Positions 50,239 to 60,418 are shown, numbered from the stretch's first letter. The stretch: 64,000 bases of DNA from Streptomyces sp. NBC_00078 (GCF_026343335.1 NZ_JAPELX010000001.1:1116001-1180000), one strand, 5' to 3'. A program made the numbers and translations. The notes: generated by a model from the sequence alone, not told the origin.

Positions 50239-51455
50239 CCGCTCCCGTCACCACGCGTACGTCCGCCGAGCTGATCCGCGCCGAGGAACCGGTCCTGGCG
50301 CACAACTACCACCCGCTGCCGGTGGTGGTCGCCGGCGCCGAGGGCGCCTGGGTCCAGGACGTCGAGGGCCGCCGCTACCTCGACATGCTGGCGGGCTACT
50401 CGGCCCTCAACTTCGGTCACCGCCACCCGGCCCTGATCGAGGCTGCCCACCACCAGCTGGACCGCCTGACCCTCACCTCGCGCGCCTTCCACAACGACAG
50501 GCTCGCCGAATTCGCCGAGCGGCTGGCCGGGCTGACCGGCCTGGACATGGTGCTGCCCATGAACACGGGCGCCGAGGCGGTGGAGAGCGCCATCAAGGTG
50601 GCCCGCAAGTGGGCGTACGAGGTCAAGGGCGTCCCCGCCGACCGGGCGACGATCGTGGTCGCCGCGGAGAACTTCCACGGACGTACGACGACGATCGTCA
50701 GCTTCTCGACGGACGAGACGGCACGGGCGGGCTTCGGCCCCTTCACCCCGGGCTTCCGGATCGTGCCGTACAACGACCTGGCGGCGCTGGAGGCGGCGGT
50801 CGACGAGACGACGGCCGCCGTGCTCATCGAGCCCATTCAGGGCGAGGCGGGTGTCGTCATCCCCGACGACGGCTATCTGTCCGGCGTGCGGGAGCTGACC
50901 CGCCGCAAGGGCTGCCTGTTCGTCGCGGACGAGATCCAGTCCGGGCTCGGCCGTACGGGCCGCACCCTCGCCGTCGAGCACGAGTCGGTCGTCCCCGACG
51001 TGCTGCTGCTGGGCAAGGCGCTGGGCGGCGGCATCGTCCCGGTCTCCGCGGTGGTCGCCCGCCGGGACGTGCTCGGCGTGCTGCGGCCGGGCGAGCACGG
51101 CTCGACGTTCGGCGGCAACCCGCTGGCGGCCGCGGTCGGCACGGCCGTCGTGGAACTGCTGGAGACGGGCGAGTACCAGCGCCGGGCGACCGAGCTGGGC
51201 GTCGTCCTGCGCGGCGGCCTGTCCGGCCTGGTCGGCAAGGGCGTGACCGGCTTCCGCGCGCGTGGCCTGTGGGCGGGCGTCGACATCGACCCGTCGATCG
51301 GAACGGGGCGCGAGATCGGCGAGCGGCTCCTTCGGGAGGGTGTCCTCGTCAAGGACACCCACGGCTCCACGATCCGGCTGGCGCCACCGCTGACGATCAC
51401 CGGGGAGGAGCTCGGGTCGGCGCTGGGAGCACTGGAGCATGTTCTGGGTTCGTGA
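50235..51455 (+). CDS. rocD: Ornithine aminotransferase
   Basis: A 406-residue class III PLP aminotransferase turning ornithine into glutamate-5-semialdehyde. FYSALNFGHRHPALIEA-type residues, PMNTGAEAVESAIKVARKWA, NFHGRTTTIVSFS, and the PLP Lys in LLLGKALGGGIVPVSAVVA are present; GSTFGGNPLAAAVGTAVVEL is also typical. Start ATG 50235 overlaps the ddaH-like stop (ATGA). It forms a two-gene operon under the palindromes at 49271-49316. A strong terminator follows. Confidence 0.94.
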   Translation: MTAPVTTRTSAELIRAEEPVLAHNYHPLPVVVAGAEGAWVQDVEGRRYLDMLAGYSALNFGHRHPALIEAAHHQLDRLTLTSRAFHNDRLAEFAERLAGLTGLDMVLPMNTGAEAVESAIKVARKWAYEVKGVPADRATIVVAAENFHGRTTTIVSFSTDETARAGFGPFTPGFRIVPYNDLAALEAAVDETTAAVLIEPIQGEAGVVIPDDGYLSGVRELTRRKGCLFVADEIQSGLGRTGRTLAVEHESVVPDVLLLGKALGGGIVPVSAVVARRDVLGVLRPGEHGSTFGGNPLAAAVGTAVVELLETGEYQRRATELGVVLRGGLSGLVGKGVTGFRARGLWAGVDIDPSIGTGREIGERLLREGVLVKDTHGSTIRLAPPLTITGEELGSALGALEHVLGS

Positions 51456-51460
51456 CCCCG

Positions 51461-51503
51461 GTGGGGAGTAGGGGGCGGCCGGACGCCGCCCCCTACTCCC
51501 CAC
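51461..51503 (+). terminator. Perfect 18-bp hairpin after rocD
   Basis: Arms 51461-51478 and 51486-51503 are exact reverse complements around a seven-base loop. It begins five bases after the rocD stop. Confidence 0.85.
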
Positions 51504-51583
51504 GGATCCCCCCACCCGGCGCCCGTAGGGTGAAGACTGAGTCAAGAGGTGGTAGACCACTCTCAGCGACAGAGAGGTCGGCC

Positions 51584-54046
51584 GTGGGCACTCACGAGGA
51601 GCAGGACGTCGCCCGGCAGCGGTTCGACGTGGCCGATGCCGTGCCCTTGTTGCTCGACGCACGGGGCGTGGTGATCAGCTGGACGCAGGACGCCCAGCGG
51701 CTGCTGAGGTACGCGGCTGCCGAGGTGGTGGGAACCGGGGTCAGCGGGCTGCTGCACGACGAGGACGCCGTGCGGCTGCCCGAGCTGGCCGAGCGGTGCC
51801 GCAGGGACGGCGGCTGGGCGGGGCTGCTGACCGCGCGCCGCAAGGGCGGCGAGCAGGTCAAGGTCATGGTGCGGGTCACCCCGGCGTCGGAGCCGGGAGG
51901 CGCGCAGCGCTGGCTGGTGCTGCTGTGCGACATGGCCGGGGCGCCGGGCTGGGACATGAGCCGCTCGGTGCTGGAGCAGATGGTCACGGGATCACCCGTC
52001 GGCATAGCGATCGTGGACGCGAACCTGCGCTGTGTGTGGTCGAACGTGGCCCTGGAGCAGTTCGGCGGCGGCCCCGCCGGTGAGCGGCTGGGGCGGCGGA
52101 TGGCGGAGATCCAGCCCGGCCTGGACGCCGAGGCCATCGACGCGCAGATGCGGCACGTACTGGAGACCGGCGAGCCGGTGTTCGGATACGAGCAGGTGGG
52201 CCAGGTGCGCTCGGCGCCGCACCGGGAGACGGCGCACATGCTGTCGTTCACCCGCCTTGAGGACGACCACGGCCACCCGATGGGCGTGTACTACACGGTC
52301 GTCGACATCACCGAGCGCCACCGCGCCCGGCAGCGGCTGGCCCTGCTCGACCGGGCCGGCGAACGCATCGGCCGCACCCTCGACATCGTGCGGACCGCGC
52401 AGGAGCTGGCAGATGTCGCCGTGCCGGACTGCGCCGACTTCGTCTCCGTGGACCTGCTGGAGTCCGTGCTGCGGGGCGCGGAGCTCGCGCCCGGGCCGCT
52501 GAGTGCCACGGCCCCGGTGCCGTTGCGCCGCGCCGGGCAGCAGTCGGTGAACCCGGGGGTCCCGGAGGCCGCCGCCCAGATCGGCGAGGCGGCCACGTAT
52601 CTTCCCGGATCGCCCCCGATCCGCTGTCTCGCCTCGGGCAGTTCCTGGCGCGAGGAGCGGCTCGATCCGCTCGCCAAGGCGTGGGCCGCGGACAGGTTCG
52701 GTGGCCGGGAGGCGACCTTCCTGGAGCTGGGGCTGCACAGCGTGATGATCGTGCCGATCCTGGCGCGGGGCGTCACGCTGGGCGTCACCACCTTCTTCCG
52801 GCGCGGACGTCAGGAGCCGTTCGACGAGGACGATCTGAGTCTGGCCGAGGACCTCGTGTCCAGGGCTGCGGTCTGCGTGGACAACGCCCGCCGCTACACC
52901 CGCGAGCGCAACGCCGCGCTGGTGCTGCAGCGCAGCCTGCTGCCCCGCCGGCTGCCCGTGCAGAACGCGGTGGAGGTGGCCGCCTGCTACCGGCCGGCCG
53001 ACGAGCTGACCGGCCTCGGCGGCGACTGGTACGACATCATTCCGCTGTCCGGCGCGCGCGTCGCCCTGGTCGTGGGCGAGGTCCCGGGCCACGGCATCGC
53101 CGCCGCCGCGGCCATGGGCCGCCTCCGTACCGCCGTACGCACCCTCGCGGCGCTCGATCTGCCGCCCGAGGAGGTGCTCGCGCACCTCGACGACCTGGTG
53201 GCGCGGACGGCCCGCGAGGAGGGCTCCGAGCCGGACGCGCCGGAGGACGCGGGCATCCAGGTCGCCGGTTCGGGTTGTGTGTACGTCATCTACGACCCCG
53301 TCGACGGGCAGTGCACGATGGCCGCCGCGGGCCATCCCGCGCCCGCCGTCGTGATGCCCGACGGGAGTGTCACCTTCGTGGACCTTCCGCAGGGGCCGCC
53401 ACTCGGCGCCGGCGGCCCGCCCTTCGAGGCGGTGGAGCTGGCCCTCGCGGCGGGCAGCACGCTCGCCCTGCACACCGACGGGCTGCTGGCCCGTGAGGAC
53501 CACGACTGGAGCGTGGACGCGGACCGCGAGCGGCTGCGGCGCGCCCTGGAGCAGGTCGAGCCCTCGCTCGACCTGCGCTGCCGGGCCGTGGTTGACGCGC
53601 TGATGCCGGCCCGCCCGCACGACGACGTGGCCCTGCTGATGGCCCACACCCGGCTGCTGGGCGCGGACCAGGTCGCGGACTGGGATCTGCCCGCGGATCC
53701 CGCGGTCGTCGCCGACGCCCGCAAGGAGGCCGCCCGGCAGCTGGCCGAGTGGGACCTGGAGGACTTCGTCTTCACCACCGAGCTCGTGGTCAGCGAGCTG
53801 GTCACCAACGCCATCCGGTACGCCGAGGGCCCCATCCGGCTGCGCCTGATCAGGGAACGGGCGCTGATCTGCGAGGTCTCCGACGGCGGTGCCACCGCAC
53901 CGCATCTGCGCCATCCGCGCACCACGGACGAGGGCGGCCGCGGACTGTTCCTGGTATCCCAGTTCACCCAGCGCTGGGGTACCCGTTTCGTACCCGAGGG
54001 AAAGGTCATCTGGGCCGAGCAGTCCCTGGAGGATGCTCCGGCCTGA
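51584..54046 (+). CDS. PAS-PAS-GAF-SpoIIE phosphatase with C-terminal anti-sigma kinase domain
   Basis: An 820-residue soluble signalling protein. PAS-like parts span about residues 10-125 and 130-250; a GAF domain about 260-430; a PP2C/SpoIIE phosphatase about 450-650, with LQRSLLPRRLPVQNAVEVAA, LGGDWYDIIPLSGARVALVV and DDVALLMAHTRLL; an RsbW-like ATPase about 690-815, with SELVTNAIRYAEGPIRLRLI and RGLFLVSQFTQRWG. Such proteins dephosphorylate anti-sigma antagonists and may also phosphorylate them. The metal motif reads GEVPGHG instead of the usual GDVxGHG. Start GTG 51584 has GAGAGG six bases away. Confidence 0.92.
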   Translation: MGTHEEQDVARQRFDVADAVPLLLDARGVVISWTQDAQRLLRYAAAEVVGTGVSGLLHDEDAVRLPELAERCRRDGGWAGLLTARRKGGEQVKVMVRVTPASEPGGAQRWLVLLCDMAGAPGWDMSRSVLEQMVTGSPVGIAIVDANLRCVWSNVALEQFGGGPAGERLGRRMAEIQPGLDAEAIDAQMRHVLETGEPVFGYEQVGQVRSAPHRETAHMLSFTRLEDDHGHPMGVYYTVVDITERHRARQRLALLDRAGERIGRTLDIVRTAQELADVAVPDCADFVSVDLLESVLRGAELAPGPLSATAPVPLRRAGQQSVNPGVPEAAAQIGEAATYLPGSPPIRCLASGSSWREERLDPLAKAWAADRFGGREATFLELGLHSVMIVPILARGVTLGVTTFFRRGRQEPFDEDDLSLAEDLVSRAAVCVDNARRYTRERNAALVLQRSLLPRRLPVQNAVEVAACYRPADELTGLGGDWYDIIPLSGARVALVVGEVPGHGIAAAAAMGRLRTAVRTLAALDLPPEEVLAHLDDLVARTAREEGSEPDAPEDAGIQVAGSGCVYVIYDPVDGQCTMAAAGHPAPAVVMPDGSVTFVDLPQGPPLGAGGPPFEAVELALAAGSTLALHTDGLLAREDHDWSVDADRERLRRALEQVEPSLDLRCRAVVDALMPARPHDDVALLMAHTRLLGADQVADWDLPADPAVVADARKEAARQLAEWDLEDFVFTTELVVSELVTNAIRYAEGPIRLRLIRERALICEVSDGGATAPHLRHPRTTDEGGRGLFLVSQFTQRWGTRFVPEGKVIWAEQSLEDAPA

Positions 54047-54116
54047 TCCAGGGGACCCGCCCGAACATCACATGAGGTGGGCAAACAGCGAGGAACCCGG
54101 CAGTGAGGCGGTGGCC

Positions 54117-55346
54117 ATGAACGATGCGGCGATCGACTACGCGGGGGTGTTCCAGTGCCTGCCGGGGATGGTGGCGCTGCTGACGCCCGAGCTGGTGTAC
54201 GCGGACGCCAACGAGGAGTTCCTGCGGTCGTCCGGACGCAGCCGCGAGCAGGTGGTCGGCCGCCATCTGTTCGACGTCTTCCCGGACAACCCACACGACT
54301 CGGAGGCATCCGGTATGCGCAATCTGTCGGCCTCGCTGGAGCGGGTGCTGAAGACCGGCGAGCGCGACACCATGGCCCTGCAGCGCTACGACGTGGAGAG
54401 CTCCGAGCGGCCCGGGGTGTGGGACGAGCGCTACTGGAGCCCGGTCAACGCGCCGGTGCTCGGCCCGGAGGGGAAGGTGGTGCTACTGGTGCACCGCGTC
54501 GAGGAGGTCACCGAGCTGATCAGGGCGCGCGGCGGCACGAGCGGCAACCGGGGCCGGGTGCTGGAGGCGGAGCTGTACACCCGCGCGCGCGAACTGCAGG
54601 AACTCAACGAGCGGCTGCGGCGGGCCCATGCCCGCGAGCGCGAGGTGGCCCTCGCGCTGCAGGAGGCGATGCTGCCCGCCCACCGGCAGGCCGGCCACCA
54701 CCACGCGGCCGTGCGCTACCGGCCCGCCGTCGGCGCGCTCAACGTGTGCGGGGACTGGTACGACCTCGTCGACCTGGTGGGCGGCAACCGCATCAGCGTG
54801 GCGGTGGGCGACGTGGTCGGGCACGGCCTCTCGGCCGCGTGCGCCATGGGCCAGCTGCGCAGCGCCCTGAGCGCCGCCTCCCGCGTCGCCGACGGCCCGG
54901 CCCGGGCGCTCGGCGTGCTGGACCGGTACGCGCACGTGGTCGACGGTGCCGAGTCGGCGACCGCCGTCACGACGTTCATCGACTTCGACGAACGGACCGT
55001 CACCTACAGCAGCGCCGGGCACCCGCCGCCCGTCCTCGTCCATGCCGACGGCCGGGTCGAGTTCCTCGACCAGGCCACCGACCCGCCGCTCGACGCCTGC
55101 GCCGGTCCGGCCCCCAGACCCCAGGCCCGCTCGGAATACGCGGCGGGTGCCGTGCTGGTCCTGTACACCGACGGCCTGATCGAACGCAGACGCGAGGACA
55201 TCGACACCGGCCTGGCCCGCCTGGCCGACGCCCTCGGCCGGCACCGCGCGGCGGGTCCGGAGGCCCTCGCGGACGCCGTGCTCCTGGAGCTGCTGCCGCC
55301 GGGGGGCGCCACCGACGACACCGCCCTGGTCATCGTGCAGCTGTGA
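54117..55346 (+). CDS. PAS domain SpoIIE-type phosphatase
   Basis: A 409-residue protein. A PAS domain (about residues 5-125) has LTPELVYADANEEFLRSSGR, a coiled coil about 145-175 (YTRARELQELNERLRRAHAR) links it to the phosphatase (about 180-405), with LALQEAMLPAH, CGDWYDLVDL and VAVGDVVGHGLSAACAMGQL, which holds the canonical metal Asp. TDDTALVIVQL ends it. I chose ATG 54117; ATG 54072 has no ribosome site. It starts 70 bases after the larger phosphatase gene, probably in the same operon, and lacks the kinase domain. Confidence 0.9.
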   Translation: MNDAAIDYAGVFQCLPGMVALLTPELVYADANEEFLRSSGRSREQVVGRHLFDVFPDNPHDSEASGMRNLSASLERVLKTGERDTMALQRYDVESSERPGVWDERYWSPVNAPVLGPEGKVVLLVHRVEEVTELIRARGGTSGNRGRVLEAELYTRARELQELNERLRRAHAREREVALALQEAMLPAHRQAGHHHAAVRYRPAVGALNVCGDWYDLVDLVGGNRISVAVGDVVGHGLSAACAMGQLRSALSAASRVADGPARALGVLDRYAHVVDGAESATAVTTFIDFDERTVTYSSAGHPPPVLVHADGRVEFLDQATDPPLDACAGPAPRPQARSEYAAGAVLVLYTDGLIERRREDIDTGLARLADALGRHRAAGPEALADAVLLELLPPGGATDDTALVIVQL

Positions 55347-55629
55347 CCGGGCGGAACCGAGCAGCACCGGGCAGAGGAGGCGGCGCATGCGCAAGGGCCG
55401 GGCGCCCGCCAGCAGTTGAGCGTGATCGCGCCATGATGCGTCATCCGGTTGCTGCCTACCGCCCGGTAACTGGAGGCTGGTGCCGCAGTTGTCCCCCCGC
55501 GCGCGACGCGGCATCCCGCAGTGTTCCGGCGAACTGCGCCTGCACATACACTGGCAGCCCCACGACACGCCGGTTGACCTGCTGGAACGCGGCGGCACAG
55601 GCGATCCGCCGGAGTGAGGAGCGACCGCT

Positions 55630-56355
55630 TTGTTCTACTACGTGCTCAAATACGTGTTGTTGGGACCACTGCTGAGACTGGTCTTCCGGCCTCGTATCGA
55701 AGGCCTCGAACACGTACCGGCAACGGGTCCGGCCATCGTCGCGGGCAACCATCTGTCGTTCTCGGACCACTTCCTGATGCCGGCGATCCTCAAGCGCCGC
55801 ATCACCTTCCTCGCGAAGAAGGAGTACTTCACGGGGCCCGGCATCAAGGGCCGCCTCACCGCGGCCTTCTTCCGCAGCGCCGGGCAGATCCCGGTGGACC
55901 GCACCGGCAAGGAGGCGGGCCAGGCCGCGATCCGCGAGGGCCTCGGCGTGCTGCGCAAGGACGAGCTGCTCGGCATCTACCCGGAGGGCACCCGCTCGCA
56001 CGACGGCCGCCTCTACAAGGGCAAGGTCGGCGTCGCCGTGATGGCGCTGAAGGCGCAGGTCCCGGTGATTCCCTGCGCGATGATCGGCACCTTCGAGGCG
56101 CAGCCCCCCGGCAAGGTCATCCCGAACATCCACCCCGTCGTCATCCGCTTCGGCAAGCCCCTCGACTTCTCCCGCTACGCCGGCATGGAGAGCGAGAAGG
56201 CGATCCTGCGGGCCATCACCGACGAGATCATGTACGCGATTCTGAAGCTGTCCGAGCAGGAGTACATCGACGAGTACGCCGCCGTCGTCAAGGCGCAGCA
56301 GGCGGAGCAGGAGCGCGCGAAGGAGCGCCGGTTCCCGCGGATGCCGCTCAGATAG
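55630..56355 (+). CDS. 1-acyl-sn-glycerol-3-phosphate acyltransferase family protein
   Basis: A 241-residue PlsC-type acyltransferase for phospholipid synthesis at the membrane. The HX4D motif is GNHLSFSDHFLMPA, with the substrate motif IYPEGTRSHDGRLYKGKVGV and the middle FRSAGQIPVDRTGKEAGQAA. The first helix (YYVLKYVLLGPLLRLVF) anchors it. The TTG start at 55630 follows AGGAG eight bases away; no ATG or GTG nearby fits better. The 283 bases before it hold no gene. A perfect terminator follows. Confidence 0.92.
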   Translation: MFYYVLKYVLLGPLLRLVFRPRIEGLEHVPATGPAIVAGNHLSFSDHFLMPAILKRRITFLAKKEYFTGPGIKGRLTAAFFRSAGQIPVDRTGKEAGQAAIREGLGVLRKDELLGIYPEGTRSHDGRLYKGKVGVAVMALKAQVPVIPCAMIGTFEAQPPGKVIPNIHPVVIRFGKPLDFSRYAGMESEKAILRAITDEIMYAILKLSEQEYIDEYAAVVKAQQAEQERAKERRFPRMPLR

Positions 56356-56372
56356 CGCGAGTCACGCAATGG

Positions 56373-56408
56373 GTGAGGGGCGGCCGGAGTGTTCCGGCCG
56401 CCCCTCAC
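56373..56408. terminator. Perfect 16-bp hairpin between convergent genes
   Basis: Arms 56373-56388 and 56393-56408 are exact reverse complements with a four-base loop, followed by TTT. It can serve both the acyltransferase and the aminopeptidase gene. Confidence 0.87.
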
Positions 56409-56425
56409 TTTCGTTCAACTGCCGG

Positions 56426-58030
56426 TTACGGCTTGGGCGTTGCGTGCGGGGTGCACGTCACGTCCTTGGTGTCCAGCTTGCCGGTGAGCAGGTAGGTGTC
56501 GACCCGCTGGTTGATGCACGGGTTGACGAGACCGGTCACACCGTGCGAGCCCGCGTCCTTCTCGGTGATCAGGCGGGAGCCCTTGAAGCGCTTGTGCAGT
56601 TCGACGGCGCCGCCGTAAGGGGTGGCGGCGTCACGCGTGGACTGCACGATCATGACCTGCGGCAGACCCTTGTGCGTCTTGACGTCCACGGGGCTCTGCT
56701 GCTTGACCGGCCAGGTGGCGCACGGCAGGTTCAGCCAGGCGTTGGCCCAGGTCATGAACGGGTACTTCTTGTTGAGCTCGGTGTTGTCGCGGTCCCACTT
56801 CTTCCAGCTGGTGGGCCACTTGACGTCGGTGCACTCGACGGCCGTGTAGACGGCGTTGCCGTTCTCCGCGGTGATGTTGCCCGCGGTGTCCGACAGGTCC
56901 GGGGCGGCGGCGTCGACCAGCGCCTGGGTGTCACCGGCGGCGTACTTGCTGAAGACCGTCGCGACCGGCACCCACGAGGAGTCGTAGTACGGCGCGCTCT
57001 GGAAGAAGCTGATCAGCTCGGCCGGGCCGACGACCCCGCCGATGGGGTTCTTCTTGGCGGTGGCGCGCAGTTCGAGCCACTTCGCCTGGACGGCGGCGCG
57101 GGTGGTGCCGAGGTGGAAGGCGGCGTCGTTGGCGGCGACCCAGTCCTCCCAGTCCTTCCAGCGGCCCTCGAAGGCGACGTCCTGGTCCAGGTTGGCCTGG
57201 TACCAGATCTTCTCCCGCGAGGGGTTGACCACGCTGTCCACGATCATGCGGCGCAGGTGGCCCGGGAACATGGTGCCGTAGACGGCTCCGATGTAGGTGC
57301 CGTAGGAGACGCCCAGGTAGTTGAGCTTCTTCTCGCCGAGCGCGGCACGGATCACGTCCAGGTCGCGCACGGTGTTGGGCGTGGTCATCTGCGCGAGCAT
57401 CGCCTTGCCGCTGCGCTCGGCGCACCCATCGGCGTACTCGCGGGCCAGCTTGCGCTGGGCCAGCTTGTCGGCCTCGGAATCCGGCACCGGGTCGGCCTTG
57501 GGCGCCTTCACGAACTCCTGCGGGTCGATGCAGGAGATGGGCGCGGAGTGGCCCACGCCGCGCGGGTCGAAGCCCACGAAGTCGTACGCCTTGGCCGTGT
57601 TGGCCCAGATCGGGTTCTTGGTGGTGACCCGGGTCGGGAAGCGCATGCCGGAGGCGCCGGGGCCGCCGGGGTTGTAGACGAGAGCGCCCTGACGCTCCGC
57701 CGGCGTCCCGGTGCTGCCGATGCGGTCGACGGCGAGCTTGATCTGCTTGCCGTACGGCTTGGCGTAGTCGAGCGGGACGCTGACCCAGCCGCACTGGATG
57801 GGCTTGGCGAACCCCCAGTCGGCGGGGCAGTCCTGCCAGTCGATGCCGACCGCGGCGGCCCGCTGGGCGGCGATGGCCTCTCCGCGGGCCTCGCGGTCCT
57901 GTCCGTGCCGCAAGCCGGAGCTAGCGCTGGCACTCGGCGCCGCGACGGCGCCGGCTATGAGTGTGGCCGTGACGAGCGCTCCGGCCGAGCCGAGCGCCGC
58001 AACCCGCCTGTTCCGCCTGATATCACTCAA
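56426..58030 (-). CDS. tap: Secreted tripeptidyl aminopeptidase
   Basis: A 534-residue alpha/beta hydrolase exported by a signal peptide (about residues 1-37, VAALGSAGALVTATLIAGAV then ASAS). The nucleophile is in LNYLGVSYGTYIGAVYG; oxyanion-side GALVYNPGGPGASGM and FVGFDPRGVGHSAP precede it, and the C-terminal TAP-like domain has VMIVQSTRDAATPYGGAVEL and KDAGSHGVTG, giving the Asp and His. It removes tripeptides from protein N-termini outside the cell. The start is TTG 58030, with GGGAGG six bases upstream, a strong case for this rare start. Confidence 0.93.
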   Translation of the reverse strand: MSDIRRNRRVAALGSAGALVTATLIAGAVAAPSASASSGLRHGQDREARGEAIAAQRAAAVGIDWQDCPADWGFAKPIQCGWVSVPLDYAKPYGKQIKLAVDRIGSTGTPAERQGALVYNPGGPGASGMRFPTRVTTKNPIWANTAKAYDFVGFDPRGVGHSAPISCIDPQEFVKAPKADPVPDSEADKLAQRKLAREYADGCAERSGKAMLAQMTTPNTVRDLDVIRAALGEKKLNYLGVSYGTYIGAVYGTMFPGHLRRMIVDSVVNPSREKIWYQANLDQDVAFEGRWKDWEDWVAANDAAFHLGTTRAAVQAKWLELRATAKKNPIGGVVGPAELISFFQSAPYYDSSWVPVATVFSKYAAGDTQALVDAAAPDLSDTAGNITAENGNAVYTAVECTDVKWPTSWKKWDRDNTELNKKYPFMTWANAWLNLPCATWPVKQQSPVDVKTHKGLPQVMIVQSTRDAATPYGGAVELHKRFKGSRLITEKDAGSHGVTGLVNPCINQRVDTYLLTGKLDTKDVTCTPHATPKP

Positions 58031-58156
58031 GTGGGACCTCCCCCTTCGTCCTTGCGATTGGTAGGAGGATCCTTTCGGCTGTGAAGTCTCCCAGGACAGG
58101 GAGTGTTGACCTTCTTTACCAATCCGATAAACGGAGATGCCTGTCCCGCTCAGCGG

Positions 58157-58911
58157 TCATCCGAGGCCGGCGAGTGCCTCGTCCAGCACCCGTCGCAACC
58201 GCAGGGCGTCGCCGGCCACGGCGCTCACGAGCACGGCGGGCCCGGCGAGCGGCACGACCGTGGCCCCCTCGCCCAGCACCCGGGCCGCCACCGGCGCTGC
58301 CCCGAACTCCGGCCGTACGACGATGAGTTGCCCCACGGCCCGATGCCCGCCCAGCACGGCGGGACCGTCCCAGCCGCCCGGCGCTCCGGGCCCGCAGGCC
58401 AGTTCCTGGTCGAGCAGGGTCCGCCCCTGGACCCGCACGGCAAGACGACTGGTCAGCCGCCCGGGTTCCTCGCCGACCCGCCCGAGTACCTGTTCCTCGC
58501 GCAGCACGAGCCGCGCGTCGGCACCGAGCTCGGCTCGCGTCGTGACGTACAGATCGCTCCCCTTGGCGGAGATCAACTGCTCGGGCAGCCACACCAGTTC
58601 CGCCCCGTCGGCGACGTCGAGCCGCACGTCGTAGTGTGCCTCGCCCTTCGCCTGTCCGGGAAGCGCGATAGTGGCGGCGGCCGACCCTACACGCAGCCGC
58701 GCCCCGCTCTCCACCCTCGCCTCCACCGCGAACCGGTCCCCGCCGAGGGGCCCGCTCATCGCCCCGACGAGCATGACCCGTGCCTCGGCGCCACTCCCCC
58801 GCGTCCGCCGCAGCGCGAGCGGCCCGTCCCCCTCCAGCGTGGGCAGGGCCGTACCACCCCTGCCGTCGTCCCGGGCGACGATCCGAGCGGTCGCCCGTAC
58901 TCCGCTCACGA

Positions 58912-58915
<4 letters not shown>
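58157..58915 (-). CDS. ureD: Urease accessory protein UreD
   Basis: A 252-residue accessory protein (UreD/UreH) that binds apo-urease and UreF/UreG for nickel insertion. [20 protein letters not shown] and [20 protein letters not shown] fit the family, along with [20 protein letters not shown]. The GTG start at 58915 overlaps the ureG stop by four bases. It is the last gene of the operon; actinobacterial UreD is short and poorly conserved, so the assignment rests partly on position. Confidence 0.9.
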
Positions 58916-59595
<680 letters not shown>

Positions 59596-59700
59596 GGATA
59601 CGGCTCCTATACGTGTTTTTGCGGCGCCCTTTCAGCCGAGTCCGGGCACCCTCGGCACGTCCGGCGTTTGCGGACGCGGCCGTTCAGGCCGATGGAGGTC

Positions 59701-59717
59701 CGGGGGCGGAGCCCCCG
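59701..59717. repeat. Small perfect hairpin in the ureF-ureG gap
   Basis: CGGGGGC (59701-59707) and GCCCCCG (59711-59717) flank GGA, two bases after the ureF stop on the minus strand. Such hairpins are common between Streptomyces genes. It may reduce transcription into ureG and ureD; that is inference. Confidence 0.5.
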
Positions 59718-59718
59718 A

Positions 59719-60393
59719 TCACGAGGCGAACAACCGGACGCCCCAGGCGGCATGCAGCTCGGCGGAGATCTCCAGCAACGGCGCCGAAGCCGCGGGCAGT
59801 GCATCGACCCCCGCCTCGACGACGGCCCCCGCCGCCTCCACCGCCCGATCCGCGACGCGGTCCATCTCGGGCGCCAGTCGCGCGAGCACCCGCGTGGCGT
59901 CGAACGGATCAAGACTCAGCAACCGCACCGTGGCGCTCGCCGGCCCGCTCACACTCTCGTACGCCGCGCAGTAGGCCGCGTCCTCGGCCCCCAGCCCCGC
60001 CGCCCGAGCCGCAAGCCCCAACACCACCGGCTGATGGACCCCCTTGGTGAACTCCCTTGCCACGGCGTCCAGTTCGTCCGAGGGCCAGGTGGCCCGGGCG
60101 GCCCGCATCAGCTGCCGACCGAGCTTGCGCGCTGCGAGCCGCAGCGCGGGCGACGGCGTGCGGGCATCCGCGGCCGCATCGAGTTCCACGGGATCCGCAC
60201 CGAGCGCGGCAGCGGCGGCCAGCGAGGCCGCGACCAGACCCGCTGTGTGCAACCGCCCCCGGCAGAAGCTCTCCAGGCTCGCGCCTGCGGTGATCCGTCC
60301 GGCCTTGACGGCCGCCTCGGCCCCGCCGGAGTGCGCGTGCCCTCCGGCGGGAAAGCGCCCGTCGGCCAGTACGAGAAGCGCTGCCCGCGACAT
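59719..60393 (-). CDS. ureF: Urease accessory protein UreF
   Basis: A 224-residue helical accessory protein that couples UreD and UreG. LLVLADGRFPAGGHAHSGGA at the N-terminus is the UreF signature; RQLMRAARATWPSDELDAVA and FTKGVHQPVVLGLAARAAGL follow. I chose ATG 60393, with GGAG about eight bases upstream; GTG 60402 is possible. Its start lies 26 bases after the ureC stop. Confidence 0.93.
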   Translation of the reverse strand: MSRAALLVLADGRFPAGGHAHSGGAEAAVKAGRITAGASLESFCRGRLHTAGLVAASLAAAAALGADPVELDAAADARTPSPALRLAARKLGRQLMRAARATWPSDELDAVAREFTKGVHQPVVLGLAARAAGLGAEDAAYCAAYESVSGPASATVRLLSLDPFDATRVLARLAPEMDRVADRAVEAAGAVVEAGVDALPAASAPLLEISAELHAAWGVRLFAS

Positions 60394-60418
60394 CACGACC
60401 ACTCCGCCGGAAGAGTCA

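Noticed and set aside
50609..54046. 1145-residue version of the phosphatase starting inside rocD
   Set aside because: The extra N-terminus is out of frame with rocD and crosses a perfect terminator; GTG 51584 has a good ribosome site.
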